The notes below the pieces were generated by a model. That model worked only from the letters and a program-made list of their open reading frames with translations, had not been told where the DNA came from and ran no database searches. Below are positions 26,551 through 35,519 of a DNA stretch of 54,871 bases, one piece after another. Both the position numbers and the translations under genes were made by a program. The stretch's first letter is position 1. Each line of letters starts with the position of its first letter. This DNA is from Chloroflexi bacterium 54-19 (GTDB lineage Bacteria; Chloroflexota; Chloroflexia; Chloroheliales; Chloroheliaceae), in NCBI GenBank assembly GCA_001898225.1, contig MKTJ01000065.1, positions 1 to 54,871 on the forward strand. Reading direction: 5' to 3'.

Positions 26551-27711
26551 TTAAGCCCGGTTTTCGTCCACAATAGCCTGGACCGCCTCAATCACGTCCC
26601 GCACGTCCTGGTTGCTCATGGCCGGGTAGAGCGGCAGTGTCACGACCCGGCGATAGTTCAGGGCCGCCACCGGGAAGCTGTCGGGCCGGTAATCGAATTT
26701 CTCGCGGTAGTAGGGGTGCATGTGCAGCGGGATATAATGCACGCTGAAGCCGATATTGGCCGCCTTTAGCTTGTCGAGAAATTCGTTGCGGTCGATTTTC
26801 AGGGTATCCAGGTTCAGCCGGAGCAGGTAGAGATGCCAGGCGCTCTGGTTGTAGGCCGATCGGGGCGGGATTTCGACTTCGGGCATTTCCTCAAAAGCGG
26901 CGTCGTACTGCTCGACAATGGCTTCGCGGCGCTGCTGCATTTCGAAACAACGCTGCAACTGGTGCAGACCGAGGGCGGCGGCCACATCGGTCATGTTGTA
27001 TTTGAAGCCGGGCTGCAAGATTTCGTAATACCAGCTTCCGGTTGAAGTATAGCGTTTCCAGGCGTCCTTGCTGATACCGTGCAGGCTCATAATCCGGGCG
27101 CGGTCGGCGTATTCCTCGTTGTCGGTGGTCAGCATGCCGCCTTCACCGGTGGTGATGTTTTTGTTGGCGTAAAAGCTAAAGGCGGTCAGGTCCGAGAGCG
27201 TCCCGACCCAGCGCCCCTTGTACTTGGCCGGGATGGCGTGGGCGGCGTCCTCGACCACCTTCAGGTTGTGGCGGGCCGCGATTTCCAGCAAAACGTCCAT
27301 GTCGGGCGCTTCCCCGGCGATGTCCACCGGGATAATTGCTTTCGTGCGCGGAGTAATCAGGCGTTCGAGTTGGCCCAGGTCGAGATTGAACTGGCCTGGT
27401 TCGCAATCCACCAGCACCGGGACGGCCCCGAAATAGTTCACCACCTCGGCGGTCGCGGCGAAAGTGTAAGTTGGAACCAGCACTTCGTCACCCGCCTTGA
27501 CCCCGACGGCGTCCAGGCCCAGGTGCAGGGCTGCCGTGGCCGAGTTGACCGCAATGGCGTACTTCGCGCCCACAAAATCGGCAAATTCTTCCTCGAACCG
27601 TTTCGTGCGCGGCCCGGTGGTCAGCCAACCGCTGCGGAGGGTCTCGACCACCTCGTTTATTTCGGCATCACTTAGCAGGGGTTTGAAAAAGGGCAGGAAT
27701 TCTGAGCGCAT
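26551..27711 (-). CDS. DegT/DnrJ/EryC1-family sugar aminotransferase
   Basis: A 386-residue PLP-dependent enzyme making amino sugars from keto-sugar nucleotides. It opens FFKPLLSDAEINEVVETLRS and has SGWLTTGPRTKRFEEEF, the aspartate region VVEDAAHA, and the PLP lysine in SFYANKNITTGEGG. It is co-transcribed with the initiating transferase downstream, a pair typical of UDP-bacillosamine-type or similar glycan synthesis. ATG at 27711 is preferred over a TTG two codons upstream. A -10-like TATAAT lies at 27769-27774 (minus). Confidence 0.9.
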   Translation of the reverse strand: MRSEFLPFFKPLLSDAEINEVVETLRSGWLTTGPRTKRFEEEFADFVGAKYAIAVNSATAALHLGLDAVGVKAGDEVLVPTYTFAATAEVVNYFGAVPVLVDCEPGQFNLDLGQLERLITPRTKAIIPVDIAGEAPDMDVLLEIAARHNLKVVEDAAHAIPAKYKGRWVGTLSDLTAFSFYANKNITTGEGGMLTTDNEEYADRARIMSLHGISKDAWKRYTSTGSWYYEILQPGFKYNMTDVAAALGLHQLQRCFEMQQRREAIVEQYDAAFEEMPEVEIPPRSAYNQSAWHLYLLRLNLDTLKIDRNEFLDKLKAANIGFSVHYIPLHMHPYYREKFDYRPDSFPVAALNYRRVVTLPLYPAMSNQDVRDVIEAVQAIVDENRA

Positions 27712-27780
27712 GGGCAAAGGACTTTCTGATTATTAACCGGCTAAAATTCACGTCATTCAACGAAATTCATTATAAAACGA

Positions 27781-27802
27781 AAAGGCCGATTTTGTATCGG
27801 CT
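27781..27802 (-). terminator. Terminator of the SMI1/KNR4 gene
   Basis: Read on the minus strand: GCCGAT/ATCGGC stem (27785-27790 with 27796-27801), 5-nt loop, then CTTTTCGTTTT. It separates the SMI1-like gene from the aminotransferase operon. Confidence 0.6.
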
Positions 27803-27821
27803 GAAAGTCCTTAATATTCTT

Positions 27822-28598
27822 TTAGAAGGGAATATCCTCTTCAGTTTCCAAATCGTCGGGAAGCTTAAGCAAACTTAGAGATGGGGATTTATCCAGGCGT
27901 ATAATTTCCCGGCTGGTTTCCGCGGGTCTTGGCCCGGTTTTCAAAAATTCTTCGAGGTCCAACGGCTGCCAGTCTGGCGGCCCTTTATCTTCAGACATCC
28001 AACCGGCCCCACCAAACCACATATCGGTGCGGCGAGTTAGAGTTTCGTCCAGCCACCGTTCGTACCAGGAGAGAAAATCAGGGTCGGGCATGTAGTAGGG
28101 TTCGTACATCATTCCCCTATAACATACTCGACCCTGTTCTTTCCCCCGCACAACCAGCAAAGAATGATAATTACAGCCCTGGTCACAAAGCGTGATTGTT
28201 CCTTTGAACCATTCCAGGAAGTAATCATCTTCTTCATTTACGCCATAATCTTTACCGGGATGAGGATGGGCATCACATTCCCCCAGGAGATGCCCCATTT
28301 TGTCAAAGCGGCTATTTTCAATCCAGGAAGGTGAAAATGCTTCGGCCCAATATTCCAGGGGTAAAATACCGTAATATGGTCCGGCCCCGCCGTTACCAAC
28401 TTCCAAAAGAAACCGGCGGTAGCCTTCCGGCAGTTTGAGTTGATAGGTTTGTTCAAATTCCAGGAGTTTATCAAGTGGGAGAGGCGGATTCATCGCCAGT
28501 TGATGGTCAAAAAATGCAAAATCTTCCGGGTATTTTTCCCAGCCTTCGCTCTGAAGGTAAGCCAGTTTTTGCTTGATCCGATTTAGTTGAGCTTCCAT
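27822..28598 (-). CDS. SMI1/KNR4 (SUKH) family protein
   Basis: A 258-residue protein with the SUKH signature: PLPLDKLLEFEQTYQLKLPE, GYRRFLLEVGNGGAGPYYGI and LPLEYW. In bacteria many SUKH proteins are immunity proteins against contact-dependent or polymorphic toxins; others are housekeeping proteins. No toxin gene is adjacent. The C-terminal ~60 residues are polar. The ATG at 28598 is chosen over a TTG two codons earlier. It stands alone, with its own terminator. Confidence 0.8.
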   Translation of the reverse strand: MEAQLNRIKQKLAYLQSEGWEKYPEDFAFFDHQLAMNPPLPLDKLLEFEQTYQLKLPEGYRRFLLEVGNGGAGPYYGILPLEYWAEAFSPSWIENSRFDKMGHLLGECDAHPHPGKDYGVNEEDDYFLEWFKGTITLCDQGCNYHSLLVVRGKEQGRVCYRGMMYEPYYMPDPDFLSWYERWLDETLTRRTDMWFGGAGWMSEDKGPPDWQPLDLEEFLKTGPRPAETSREIIRLDKSPSLSLLKLPDDLETEEDIPF

Positions 28599-28677
28599 TG
28601 GCAAGACAAAAGATTTAATAGCAAATTAAAGGATTAACCAACTTTTGGCCGGATTTATTATTTCTTTCGGAAGTTAA

Positions 28678-29688
28678 TTACGTGCGTTCGGTAATTGTGC
28701 CGATGGGGTATACTGTTTCCCCGGCAGCCTCGAAAATGCGTTTGGTGGTCTCCGCTTCACTCGCCGGGACGACCGCCGCGAACCCGATGCCGAGGTTGAA
28801 GGTGCCTCGCATTTCGGCTTCGTCAATATTGGCCGTATCCTGGATGAGCTGGAAAAGGGCCGGGCGCGTCCAGGTCCCGAAGTCAATTTCGGCTTGCAGG
28901 TGGGCCGGGATTATCTTTTCGAGTTTGCGGAAGCCGCCGCCCGTGATATGGGCCAGGCCGTGCAAGGTCGCCCCCGCTTCGAGAGCCGCCAGGACAGACT
29001 TTACATAAATGCGAGTCGGCACCAGCATGGCTTCGCCGAGAGTAGCCTTTAATTGGGGGACATATTGTTCGAGGGCGAACTCGGCCAGCAAGGCTTTGCG
29101 GGCCAGCGAATAGCCGTTGGAGTGCAACCCGCTCGAAGCCAGGCCCAGGATAACGTCCCCGGCCTCTATAGCTTGCCCGGTAATCACCCGGCTGCGCTCC
29201 ACCACGCCAAAGGCCGACCCCGCCAGGTCGTATTCGCCGGGCTGGTAGAAACCGGGTAGTTCGGCGGTCTCGCCGCCAACGATGCTGCAATTGGCCTGGC
29301 GGCAGCCCTCGGCAATCCCTTTGGCGACCTGCTCGGCCACGTCCGGGTTGAGGTCTGAGGTGGCAAAATAGGGTAAGAAGACCAGCGGTTCGCCGCCCCG
29401 CCGGGCCAGGTCATTGACGCTCATGGCGACCAGGTCAATCCCGACCGTGTCGTGTTTACCCGTTTCAAAGGCGATTTTGAGCTTGGTGCCGACGCCGTCG
29501 GTGCCACCTAGCAGGAGGGGTTCTTTGTATTTCTGGAAGCGGCCATCAAAAAAGGCTACCCCACCCAGTTCGGTAATTTCGGGGCGGTAGGTCGTGCGGG
29601 CCAGGTTAGCGGCCCGGCGGCTGGCATCGTCACCGGCTTCAACATCTACTCCGGCGGCTTTATAAGTCAGGTTGAGTGATTCGCTCAT
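28678..29688 (-). CDS. purM: Phosphoribosylformylglycinamidine cyclo-ligase
   Basis: A 336-residue AIR synthase, the fifth step of purine synthesis. It shows YKAAGVDVEAGDDASRRA, the substrate-binding GGTDGVGTKLKIA, DLVAMSVNDLARRGGEPL and GGGFRKLEKIIP. Length is normal for PurM. It is the last gene of the purN-purD-purF-purM operon and starts 6 nt after purF. No terminator was found after it. Confidence 0.96.
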   Translation of the reverse strand: MSESLNLTYKAAGVDVEAGDDASRRAANLARTTYRPEITELGGVAFFDGRFQKYKEPLLLGGTDGVGTKLKIAFETGKHDTVGIDLVAMSVNDLARRGGEPLVFLPYFATSDLNPDVAEQVAKGIAEGCRQANCSIVGGETAELPGFYQPGEYDLAGSAFGVVERSRVITGQAIEAGDVILGLASSGLHSNGYSLARKALLAEFALEQYVPQLKATLGEAMLVPTRIYVKSVLAALEAGATLHGLAHITGGGFRKLEKIIPAHLQAEIDFGTWTRPALFQLIQDTANIDEAEMRGTFNLGIGFAAVVPASEAETTKRIFEAAGETVYPIGTITERT

Positions 29689-29694
29689 CGTCTC

Positions 29695-31146
29695 CTATAC
29701 CCGGTTGATTTCGAGGACGGTCTTTGCGCCGCCGGGCCGGTATTTAAAGTCAATCGGATAGCGCCCGTTGAAACAGGCCAGGCAGATATTATCCCAGGCC
29801 AGCCCGGTTGCCTCGGCAAAGTTGCCGGTCGAAAGATAGCCCAGCGAGTCGGCATCGACATACTCGCGGATTTCATCCACGGTCAGGCGATTGCCGATAA
29901 GTTCTTCATAAGTGCCGGTGTCAATCCCCAGGACGCAGGGGTGCAGCACAGGCGGGGCGCTAATCCGCAGGTGGACCTCTTTGGCCCCGCCGACCGTCCG
30001 CAGCATGTGTACGATGCCTTTGGTGGTATTGCCGCGCACGATGGAGTCGTCTACAACGACCACGCGTTTGCCTTCGAGCATCGGGCGCAAGGGGTTCAGC
30101 TTCAACTGGACACTACGGCGGCGCATTTGCTGGTCGGGTTGGATAAAGGTCCGGCCAATATAGCGATTTTTAATCAGGCCCTCTTTGTAAGGCAGACCGC
30201 TTTGCTCGGCGAAACCGGTCGCGGCGGGAATACCGCTATCGGGTACCCCTATAACTAAATCGGCCTCCACCGGGTGTTCCATTGCCAGGTGGCGGCCAAG
30301 GTTCTCGCGGACCATATAGACCGATTTGTTGGCAATCACACTATCGGGGCGGGCAATATAAAAGAGTTCGGCGGCGCAGAGGGCGGCTTTGTGTTCAGGC
30401 GCTTCCCAGCGTTCCAGGTGGTTGATAACCTGGTAGCCGGTCTCGTCCAGGGCGATTATTTCGCCGGGTGCGACTTCGCGTTCGTGGGCCGCTCCAACCG
30501 TATCCAGGGCGCAGGTTTCGCTGGCGACAACCCAGCCTTCTCCGTCGGTCAACTGGCCGACGCAGAGCGGGCGAATCCCGAAAGGGTCACGGATGGCGAA
30601 AAGTTTTTCGTTGGTGAGGATAGCCAGGCTGAAAGCCCCGCGCAGACGGGAAGCCCCGGCCTTTAATTTTTCAGGCCAGGTGGCGCCCGGCGCGTTTGCC
30701 AGGACTTGCGTTATAACTTCGCTATCGGTGGTGGAATTAAAGCGGATATGGCGGGAGATAAGTTCGTTGCGCAACTCGTCGGCGTTAACCACGTTGCCGT
30801 TATGAGCTACCACGATAAAGCCGAGATTGCTATCTACGGCAAAGGGCCCGGCGTTTTGTAAGAGGCTGCCGCCGGTGGTGCTGTAGCGGACGTGACCGAC
30901 GCCCCAGCTACCTTTCAAACTCTCGAGGTTCTTATCATCGAAGACATCTGAGACCAACCCCATGCCCTTGCGGACATTCAGGTCTTTACCGTCCCAGACG
31001 GCCATCCCGGCGCTTTCCTGGCCCCGGTGTTGGAGGGCGAAAAGGCCAAAATGGATTAAACGCGCTACCGGACGTTGAGTGGCGATCACTCCAAAAACGC
31101 CACATTCGTCCTTGAGCTTGTCGTCATCTCGTTCGATATAATTCAA
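29695..31146 (-). CDS. purF: Amidophosphoribosyltransferase
   Basis: A 483-residue enzyme catalysing the first committed step of purine synthesis. A 14-residue propeptide precedes the catalytic cysteine (DECGVFG, Cys15). The PRPP loop is VVVDDSIVRGNTTKG. Cysteines at the places of the Bacillus-type 4Fe-4S ligands are present (ALCAAELFYIARPDS, LHPCVLGIDTGT, NICLACFNG), so it is probably an oxygen-sensitive Fe-S enzyme. The start is TTG, and its first three bases overlap the purD stop as TTGA. Confidence 0.95.
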   Translation of the reverse strand: MNYIERDDDKLKDECGVFGVIATQRPVARLIHFGLFALQHRGQESAGMAVWDGKDLNVRKGMGLVSDVFDDKNLESLKGSWGVGHVRYSTTGGSLLQNAGPFAVDSNLGFIVVAHNGNVVNADELRNELISRHIRFNSTTDSEVITQVLANAPGATWPEKLKAGASRLRGAFSLAILTNEKLFAIRDPFGIRPLCVGQLTDGEGWVVASETCALDTVGAAHEREVAPGEIIALDETGYQVINHLERWEAPEHKAALCAAELFYIARPDSVIANKSVYMVRENLGRHLAMEHPVEADLVIGVPDSGIPAATGFAEQSGLPYKEGLIKNRYIGRTFIQPDQQMRRRSVQLKLNPLRPMLEGKRVVVVDDSIVRGNTTKGIVHMLRTVGGAKEVHLRISAPPVLHPCVLGIDTGTYEELIGNRLTVDEIREYVDADSLGYLSTGNFAEATGLAWDNICLACFNGRYPIDFKYRPGGAKTVLEINRV

Positions 31147-32447
31147 TTTTTCCCCACTTCTCTCGCCGCGATGTCTCGACGAAATATCATCTCCTCAAAT
31201 CTAATGACACCCTCGTCTATAATATTATACACCCGCTGCCGGGCAATAGCTAGATTTTCTCCGAGCGCAATCAGGTTAAAAACGCGGCCCCCGGCAGTCA
31301 CGACCCCCGCGTTATCCACATGGGCCGTCCCGGCGTGGAAAAGGTAGATGTCGCCGCTCTGGTTGTCCAACTTCTCGGTCCCTGTGACCGGGAGACCTTT
31401 TTTGTAAGGGCCGGGATAGCCGCCCGAAGCCAGCACCACGCCCACGCTCGCGCCCGGTTTGTACTCGAGGGCGGGCAGTTCGGCCAATTTCCCGGCGGCG
31501 GTCGCTTCCAGGATTTCGAGCATATCGCTATTAATACGCGGCATCAGCGATTGGGTTTCAGGGTCGCCAAAACGGCAGTTGTATTCAATCACTTTCGGCC
31601 CGGTGGCGGTAATCATCAGTCCCGCGTAGACTATGCCCCGGTAGTCAATCCCTTCGGCCAATAGACCGTCCAGGGTCGGCTGTAAGATTTCGTCAAAGAC
31701 GCGCTGGCGCAGTTCGGGCGTCATGAAGCCTGGCGGCGAGTAAGCGCCCATCCCGCCCGTATTCGGTCCCTGGTCGCCGTCGAAAGCCCGTTTGTAGTCG
31801 CAGGCCGGTTCGAACGGGATAATTTTCTTCGAGACGGTGTCGCACAGGGCTAAAACCGAGACTTCGACCCCGCTCATGAATTCCTCGATTAAAATTCGCT
31901 GCCCGGCCTGTCCGAACAGACCACCCCCAAGGGCTTCCCGCGCAAACTTTTCGGCTTCATCCCAGTCACCTGTAACCAGGACACCCTTCCCCGCCGCCAG
32001 GCCGTCCGCCTTGATGACAAATGGTCCCGGCTGCCGGTCGAGGTAGGCGATAGCAGCCTCGGCTTCCTCGAAAGTGGCCTGGGCGGCGGTCGGGATGCCG
32101 TAACGCTGCATGAAGTCTTTGGCCCAGCTTTTACTCGCTTCCAGGCGCGCCCCGGCGGCTCCCGGCCCGAAGACGGCTATCCCGGCCTCGCGCAGGCGGT
32201 CGGCCAGCCCGGCGGCCAGGGGCACTTCCGGCCCAACCACCACCAGGTCCGGTTTATTTTCCAGGGCGTATGCGGTCAGGCTTGCCACGTCTTCGGCCCC
32301 GATGGCTAAATTCTCGGCCTGGGGCAGGGTGGCGGTCCCGGCGTTACCCGGCGCGAAATAAAGTTTGACGCCCTTCGGACTCCGGCTAAGGGCCCAGCCC
32401 AGGGCGTGTTCCCGGCCCCCGCCACCGATTACCAGCACATTCTTCAA
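31143..32447 (-). CDS. purD: Phosphoribosylamine-glycine ligase
   Basis: A 434-residue ATP-grasp enzyme joining glycine to phosphoribosylamine. It opens KNVLVIGGGGREHALGWAL and has GPEVPLAAGLADRLR, the ATP-grasp KADGLAAGKGV and NCRFGDPETQ. The start is TTG at 32447, overlapping the purN stop as TTGA, with AGGAG 5 nt upstream. It is the second gene of the purine operon. Confidence 0.96.
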   Translation of the reverse strand: MKNVLVIGGGGREHALGWALSRSPKGVKLYFAPGNAGTATLPQAENLAIGAEDVASLTAYALENKPDLVVVGPEVPLAAGLADRLREAGIAVFGPGAAGARLEASKSWAKDFMQRYGIPTAAQATFEEAEAAIAYLDRQPGPFVIKADGLAAGKGVLVTGDWDEAEKFAREALGGGLFGQAGQRILIEEFMSGVEVSVLALCDTVSKKIIPFEPACDYKRAFDGDQGPNTGGMGAYSPPGFMTPELRQRVFDEILQPTLDGLLAEGIDYRGIVYAGLMITATGPKVIEYNCRFGDPETQSLMPRINSDMLEILEATAAGKLAELPALEYKPGASVGVVLASGGYPGPYKKGLPVTGTEKLDNQSGDIYLFHAGTAHVDNAGVVTAGGRVFNLIALGENLAIARQRVYNIIDEGVIRFEEMIFRRDIAAREVGKN

Positions 32448-33103
32448 GCTCTCTCTCCTGTCAAAATTCGCTGGCAGGCCATTTCGATGCCCTCTGGCAG
32501 CAAAATGTCCTCAACGGCGTGAATACGCTCGGCCAGGCTGTCAAAATCGTCACCGGGCAAGACCGGCACTTCCTGTTTTAAGAGAATCGGCCCTGCGTCC
32601 ATCAGGTCGGTGACGTAATGGACCGTCGCGCCCGTGGTATCCACACCCGCTTTCAGCACGTCCTCAATCGCCTCGTTACCCCGGAAGACCGGGATAGACC
32701 GCCCGTCCGAAAGTTTTACTTCGGCTTCAAAGGTTTCGGTGAGCAGGGCCGGGTGGACGTTGATGATGCGCCCCTTGAAATGCTCAATAAAGGCCGGGGA
32801 GAGCAGTAAACCCCACCCGGCCAGCACAATCAGGTCAATCCGGTTTTCTTCAAGAATCTGGGCCAGGGCTTTATCGTATTCCTCGCGGCTCTGCCCTTTA
32901 GCCTTCCACTCCGACCAGCGAAAAGGCCGGGCCGGTAACCCTCGCTCGATAGCCCAATCTAGGCCGGGCGACTTCTTCTTAAAGCTTAAAATCAGGCTTA
33001 TTTCGGCCCGCGACTCCGCTCGTTCGGTCCCCGCCACGATAGCCGGGAGGCGGCTTCCGCCCCCGATTAAGACCCCCAACCTGACTTTTCTAGAATCCCC
33101 CAT
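32444..33103 (-). CDS. purN: Phosphoribosylglycinamide formyltransferase
   Basis: A 219-residue formyl-tetrahydrofolate-dependent enzyme. Motifs are LGVLIGGGSRLPAIVAG, VLAGWGLLLSPAFIEHFKG, the catalytic INVHPALL and GATVHYVTDLMDAGPI. It is the first gene of the purine operon. A GTTCAACG-type repeat (33116-33133) sits right in front of the gene. The gap to the next gene upstream is 65 nt. Confidence 0.95.
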   Translation of the reverse strand: MGDSRKVRLGVLIGGGSRLPAIVAGTERAESRAEISLILSFKKKSPGLDWAIERGLPARPFRWSEWKAKGQSREEYDKALAQILEENRIDLIVLAGWGLLLSPAFIEHFKGRIINVHPALLTETFEAEVKLSDGRSIPVFRGNEAIEDVLKAGVDTTGATVHYVTDLMDAGPILLKQEVPVLPGDDFDSLAERIHAVEDILLPEGIEMACQRILTGERA

Positions 33104-33115
33104 TTTCTCCCTTTA

Positions 33116-33133
33116 TTCGTTGGTCGTTCAACG
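33116..33133. repeat. GTTCAACG-type short dispersed repeat
   Basis: TTCGTTGGTCGTTCAACG just upstream of purN. Related copies are at 27751-27764, 33415-33428, 38525-38557 and 38643-38656; all lie between genes. Confidence 0.5.
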
Positions 33134-33168
33134 TAAAACATTGGCCCATAAAAGGCCCGTAAAAACAA

Positions 33169-33363
33169 TTATGCCTTCTTTTTTGAGAAAAATAACAAAT
33201 AAATAATAATCAAGATTGCAGGAATTATTAGGTCAGCCGTAAAAATGGTTTCCATCCAACCGTCCGAAAAAACCTTGAAAAAATATTGCGCCGAGCTCAG
33301 AATGACGTTAAGCCCTGAATAAATCAAGATAGCAATCGCCATGGTTTTTTTGGTTTTGGTCAT
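33169..33363 (-). CDS. Small two-helix membrane protein
   Basis: A 64-residue protein, MTKTKKTMAIAILIYSG at the start, with two predicted membrane helices (residues ~8-28 and ~38-59) and a basic tail SKKKA. The ATG at 33363 has GAGAGG 8 nt upstream. No family is recognised. It lies between rsmE and the purine operon with AT-rich flanks, and the frame would not be expected by chance given the RBS and the clean helix-loop-helix pattern. Confidence 0.6.
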   Translation of the reverse strand: MTKTKKTMAIAILIYSGLNVILSSAQYFFKVFSDGWMETIFTADLIIPAILIIIYLLFFSKKKA

Positions 33364-33453
33364 GCTGGTGCCTCTCAATACTACTATAATTCAGAAGAAC
33401 TTTGACTCCGCATTTACGTTCAACGTTGTCTCGTTATATCGTCCAACGCTAGA

Positions 33454-34182
33454 TTACATATCCCCAGATTGGTAGAGGGCCAGGGCGGTCGCGATAGGCC
33501 CGGCTGTCTCGGCCCGCAGGATGCGCTTCCCCAGGCTGAGGGTTTGCACCCCCGCTGCCTGGGCTAACTCGGCCTCTTTCCTGGAAAACCCGCCTTCCGG
33601 TCCGATTAAGATGCCAAGCCCGCTCAGTCCTTCCGGCAGTTCGTGAAAACTCAGGGCCGTTTCTTCTTCCCAGGCCATGAAAGCCAGGTGTCCCTCGCTT
33701 TTTATCCGGTCGAGCGCCTCGGTTAACTTCAACGGCTTCTCGACCAGTTCCGGCAGTTTGCCACGGCGGGACTGCTCGGCGGCCTCCCGCACGATTTTCT
33801 TCCAGCGGTCGGGCCGGGCGGCCTGGCCCACACAGCGCTCGGTCAGGATTGGCACAAAGCGGCTGACCCCGACCTCGGTCCCCTTTTGCAAGACTACATC
33901 GAACTTCTCACCTTTGAGCAAAGCCTGGTAAAGCGTGACTTGAAGATGCGGTTCCCCGGCGGCGGGCCGTTTTTCTATAATTTCCCCGGTAGCGGTATCG
34001 CTCTTTCCCTGGCGCAGCACCGCTTTTAGTTCGGCCTCGTATTCAAAGCCGAGGCCATCCAGTAGCAGTATATGGTCGCCCGCTTCCAGGCGCAGCACCC
34101 GGCTAAGCTGGTGGGCGATTTCGCCGTCCAACCGCACTTCCGGTCCGGCCACCTGGGCCGGTTCAATAAAAAATCGGTTCAA
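33454..34182 (-). CDS. rsmE: 16S rRNA m3U1498 methyltransferase
   Basis: A 242-residue SPOUT-class methyltransferase. An N-terminal PUA-like domain (MNRFFIEPAQVAG, HQLSRVLRLEAGDHI) is followed by the knotted domain with KGTEVGVSRFVP, LIGPEGGFSRKE and LGKRILRAETA. It modifies U1498 of 16S rRNA in the ribosome decoding centre. The frame starts at a TTG. It lies downstream of the RIO kinase gene, but a terminator separates them. Confidence 0.94.
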   Translation of the reverse strand: MNRFFIEPAQVAGPEVRLDGEIAHQLSRVLRLEAGDHILLLDGLGFEYEAELKAVLRQGKSDTATGEIIEKRPAAGEPHLQVTLYQALLKGEKFDVVLQKGTEVGVSRFVPILTERCVGQAARPDRWKKIVREAAEQSRRGKLPELVEKPLKLTEALDRIKSEGHLAFMAWEEETALSFHELPEGLSGLGILIGPEGGFSRKEAELAQAAGVQTLSLGKRILRAETAGPIATALALYQSGDM

Positions 34183-34268
34183 TAATCTCTGAATAAACTT
34201 TTTCTGAATGAATATATCAACGGGCTGATTTTAGCATATTTGCCGGCACCTTATCAGCTTTAGGGCAA

Positions 34269-34302
34269 CAAAAAAGACCCGGATTTTCCACAATCCGGGT
34301 CT
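34269..34302 (-). terminator. Terminator of the RIO kinase gene
   Basis: Perfect 11-bp stem AGACCCGGATT (34275-34285) / AATCCGGGTCT (34292-34302) with a 6-nt loop. On the minus strand it is followed by TTTTTT. Confidence 0.9.
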
Positions 34303-34334
34303 GACTTACCGTCTCGCAAATGAAATGACCGGGG

Positions 34335-35315
34335 TCACTCGTCAAGTTCGGCCAGTAATTCGTCTATGTATTCGGGTTTGCCGTACTGTTTCCAGAAATT
34401 TTCGGCCAACTGTCGCGGATTGCTCCGCACGCCGTAACGCTCGAAGTATTCGCAGACCCGTTGCAGGTCGCGTTCCAGGAAGAACTGGGCGTTCGGGTTT
34501 GCCATAATCGAGCTGACTTGGGGGAAGTCAATCAGGGTAATCTGACCTTCCCAGTAGAGAATGTTGAAGGCTGAAAGGTCACCATGGACAAACCCGAGTT
34601 GCAATAGCAGCTCGACGTTTCGCAACACTTCCTCGAAAAGCTGTTTAGCGGTGCGGTGGGATAGGACGATTTCGTGCAAAGGCGGGGCGGCGCTGGTGCG
34701 GTCACCGATGTACCCCATCACAATCACGTTGTCGGATACCGCGTAAGGTTCGGGTACGGCGGCCCCGGCAGCGAAAAGTTTTTGGAGGGTGGTGTACTCG
34801 TGCAGCAACCACGAACTATGCGCGACCTGCTCACCAAAGGCGGTCTTTTTGTTGAGCGCCCGCATAATCCTGGCGTCGGTCTTTTTGACTTCGCGCCCTT
34901 CGCCGGTCAGGACCGCGCGGCCTTCGCGGTAGGCTTTATCGTTGCGCAGGTTGCGGAACTGGCGGGGCCGGTAAACCTTGGCCGCGACCAGATCGAGGCC
35001 GGTTTCGGGGTAAGCCTGGCAGCGGTAAACCGTCGCTTCTTTGCCTCCCTTGACCAGGGCCAGCACATCGCTAATCAGGTGTTGTTCGTAAAAAGTTCCT
35101 AACGAGGAAAGTAACCAGACCTTTTCATATTTGGCCGGTACATAAGTGGGATTGAAGCCGCCTTCCAGGCCGGTCGCTTCAACTATTTCGTTTAGAACGG
35201 CGCTCTGCGCCTTTTTGGGGACATGTTTGGTTTTGGGCGGGCGTCCCGGCTCCGCTTCCGTGGTTAATTCGGGGTAATCATCAAAATCGACGTCTGCGAT
35301 TCTGTATTTAGGCAA
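34335..35315 (-). CDS. RIO-type protein kinase
   Basis: A 326-residue RIO-family atypical kinase. It shows VKGGKEATVYRC as the nucleotide loop, the lysine in LVAAKVY, catalytic HGDLSAFNILYW and the metal-binding DFPQ. RIO kinases are universal in eukaryotes and archaea, where they act in small-subunit ribosome maturation, and patchy in bacteria. The N-terminal ~90 residues are polar (RPPKTKHVPKKAQSA). The TTG start at 35315 has GGAG at 8 nt. It is a single-gene unit with a near-consensus promoter and a strong terminator; the neighbour rsmE also serves the small ribosomal subunit. Confidence 0.88.
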   Translation of the reverse strand: MPKYRIADVDFDDYPELTTEAEPGRPPKTKHVPKKAQSAVLNEIVEATGLEGGFNPTYVPAKYEKVWLLSSLGTFYEQHLISDVLALVKGGKEATVYRCQAYPETGLDLVAAKVYRPRQFRNLRNDKAYREGRAVLTGEGREVKKTDARIMRALNKKTAFGEQVAHSSWLLHEYTTLQKLFAAGAAVPEPYAVSDNVIVMGYIGDRTSAAPPLHEIVLSHRTAKQLFEEVLRNVELLLQLGFVHGDLSAFNILYWEGQITLIDFPQVSSIMANPNAQFFLERDLQRVCEYFERYGVRSNPRQLAENFWKQYGKPEYIDELLAELDE

Positions 35316-35469
35316 GGTTTTAGCTCCTCAAATGTTTTATAAAGAATTTTATTGACACAGCAAAATTAGAAGAAAAAACAGCCATATTACAGCCTCCTCT
35401 TAACTAAAATGGTTAATAAATCAGGGCTAACCGGGCTTGTCGAAACATAATAGGTTAGCTGTACATACT

Positions 35470-35498
35470 ATAATAATCTAAGGCGGGAAAAGTGTCAA
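35470..35498 (-). promoter_or_regulatory. Near-consensus promoter of the RIO kinase gene
   Basis: On the minus strand: TTGACA (35493-35498), 17-nt spacer, TATTAT (35470-35475). The start would be near 35463, leaving a leader of about 148 nt before the TTG at 35315. Confidence 0.7.
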
Positions 35499-35519
35499 TA
35501 TTGGATTTATAGAAAAACC

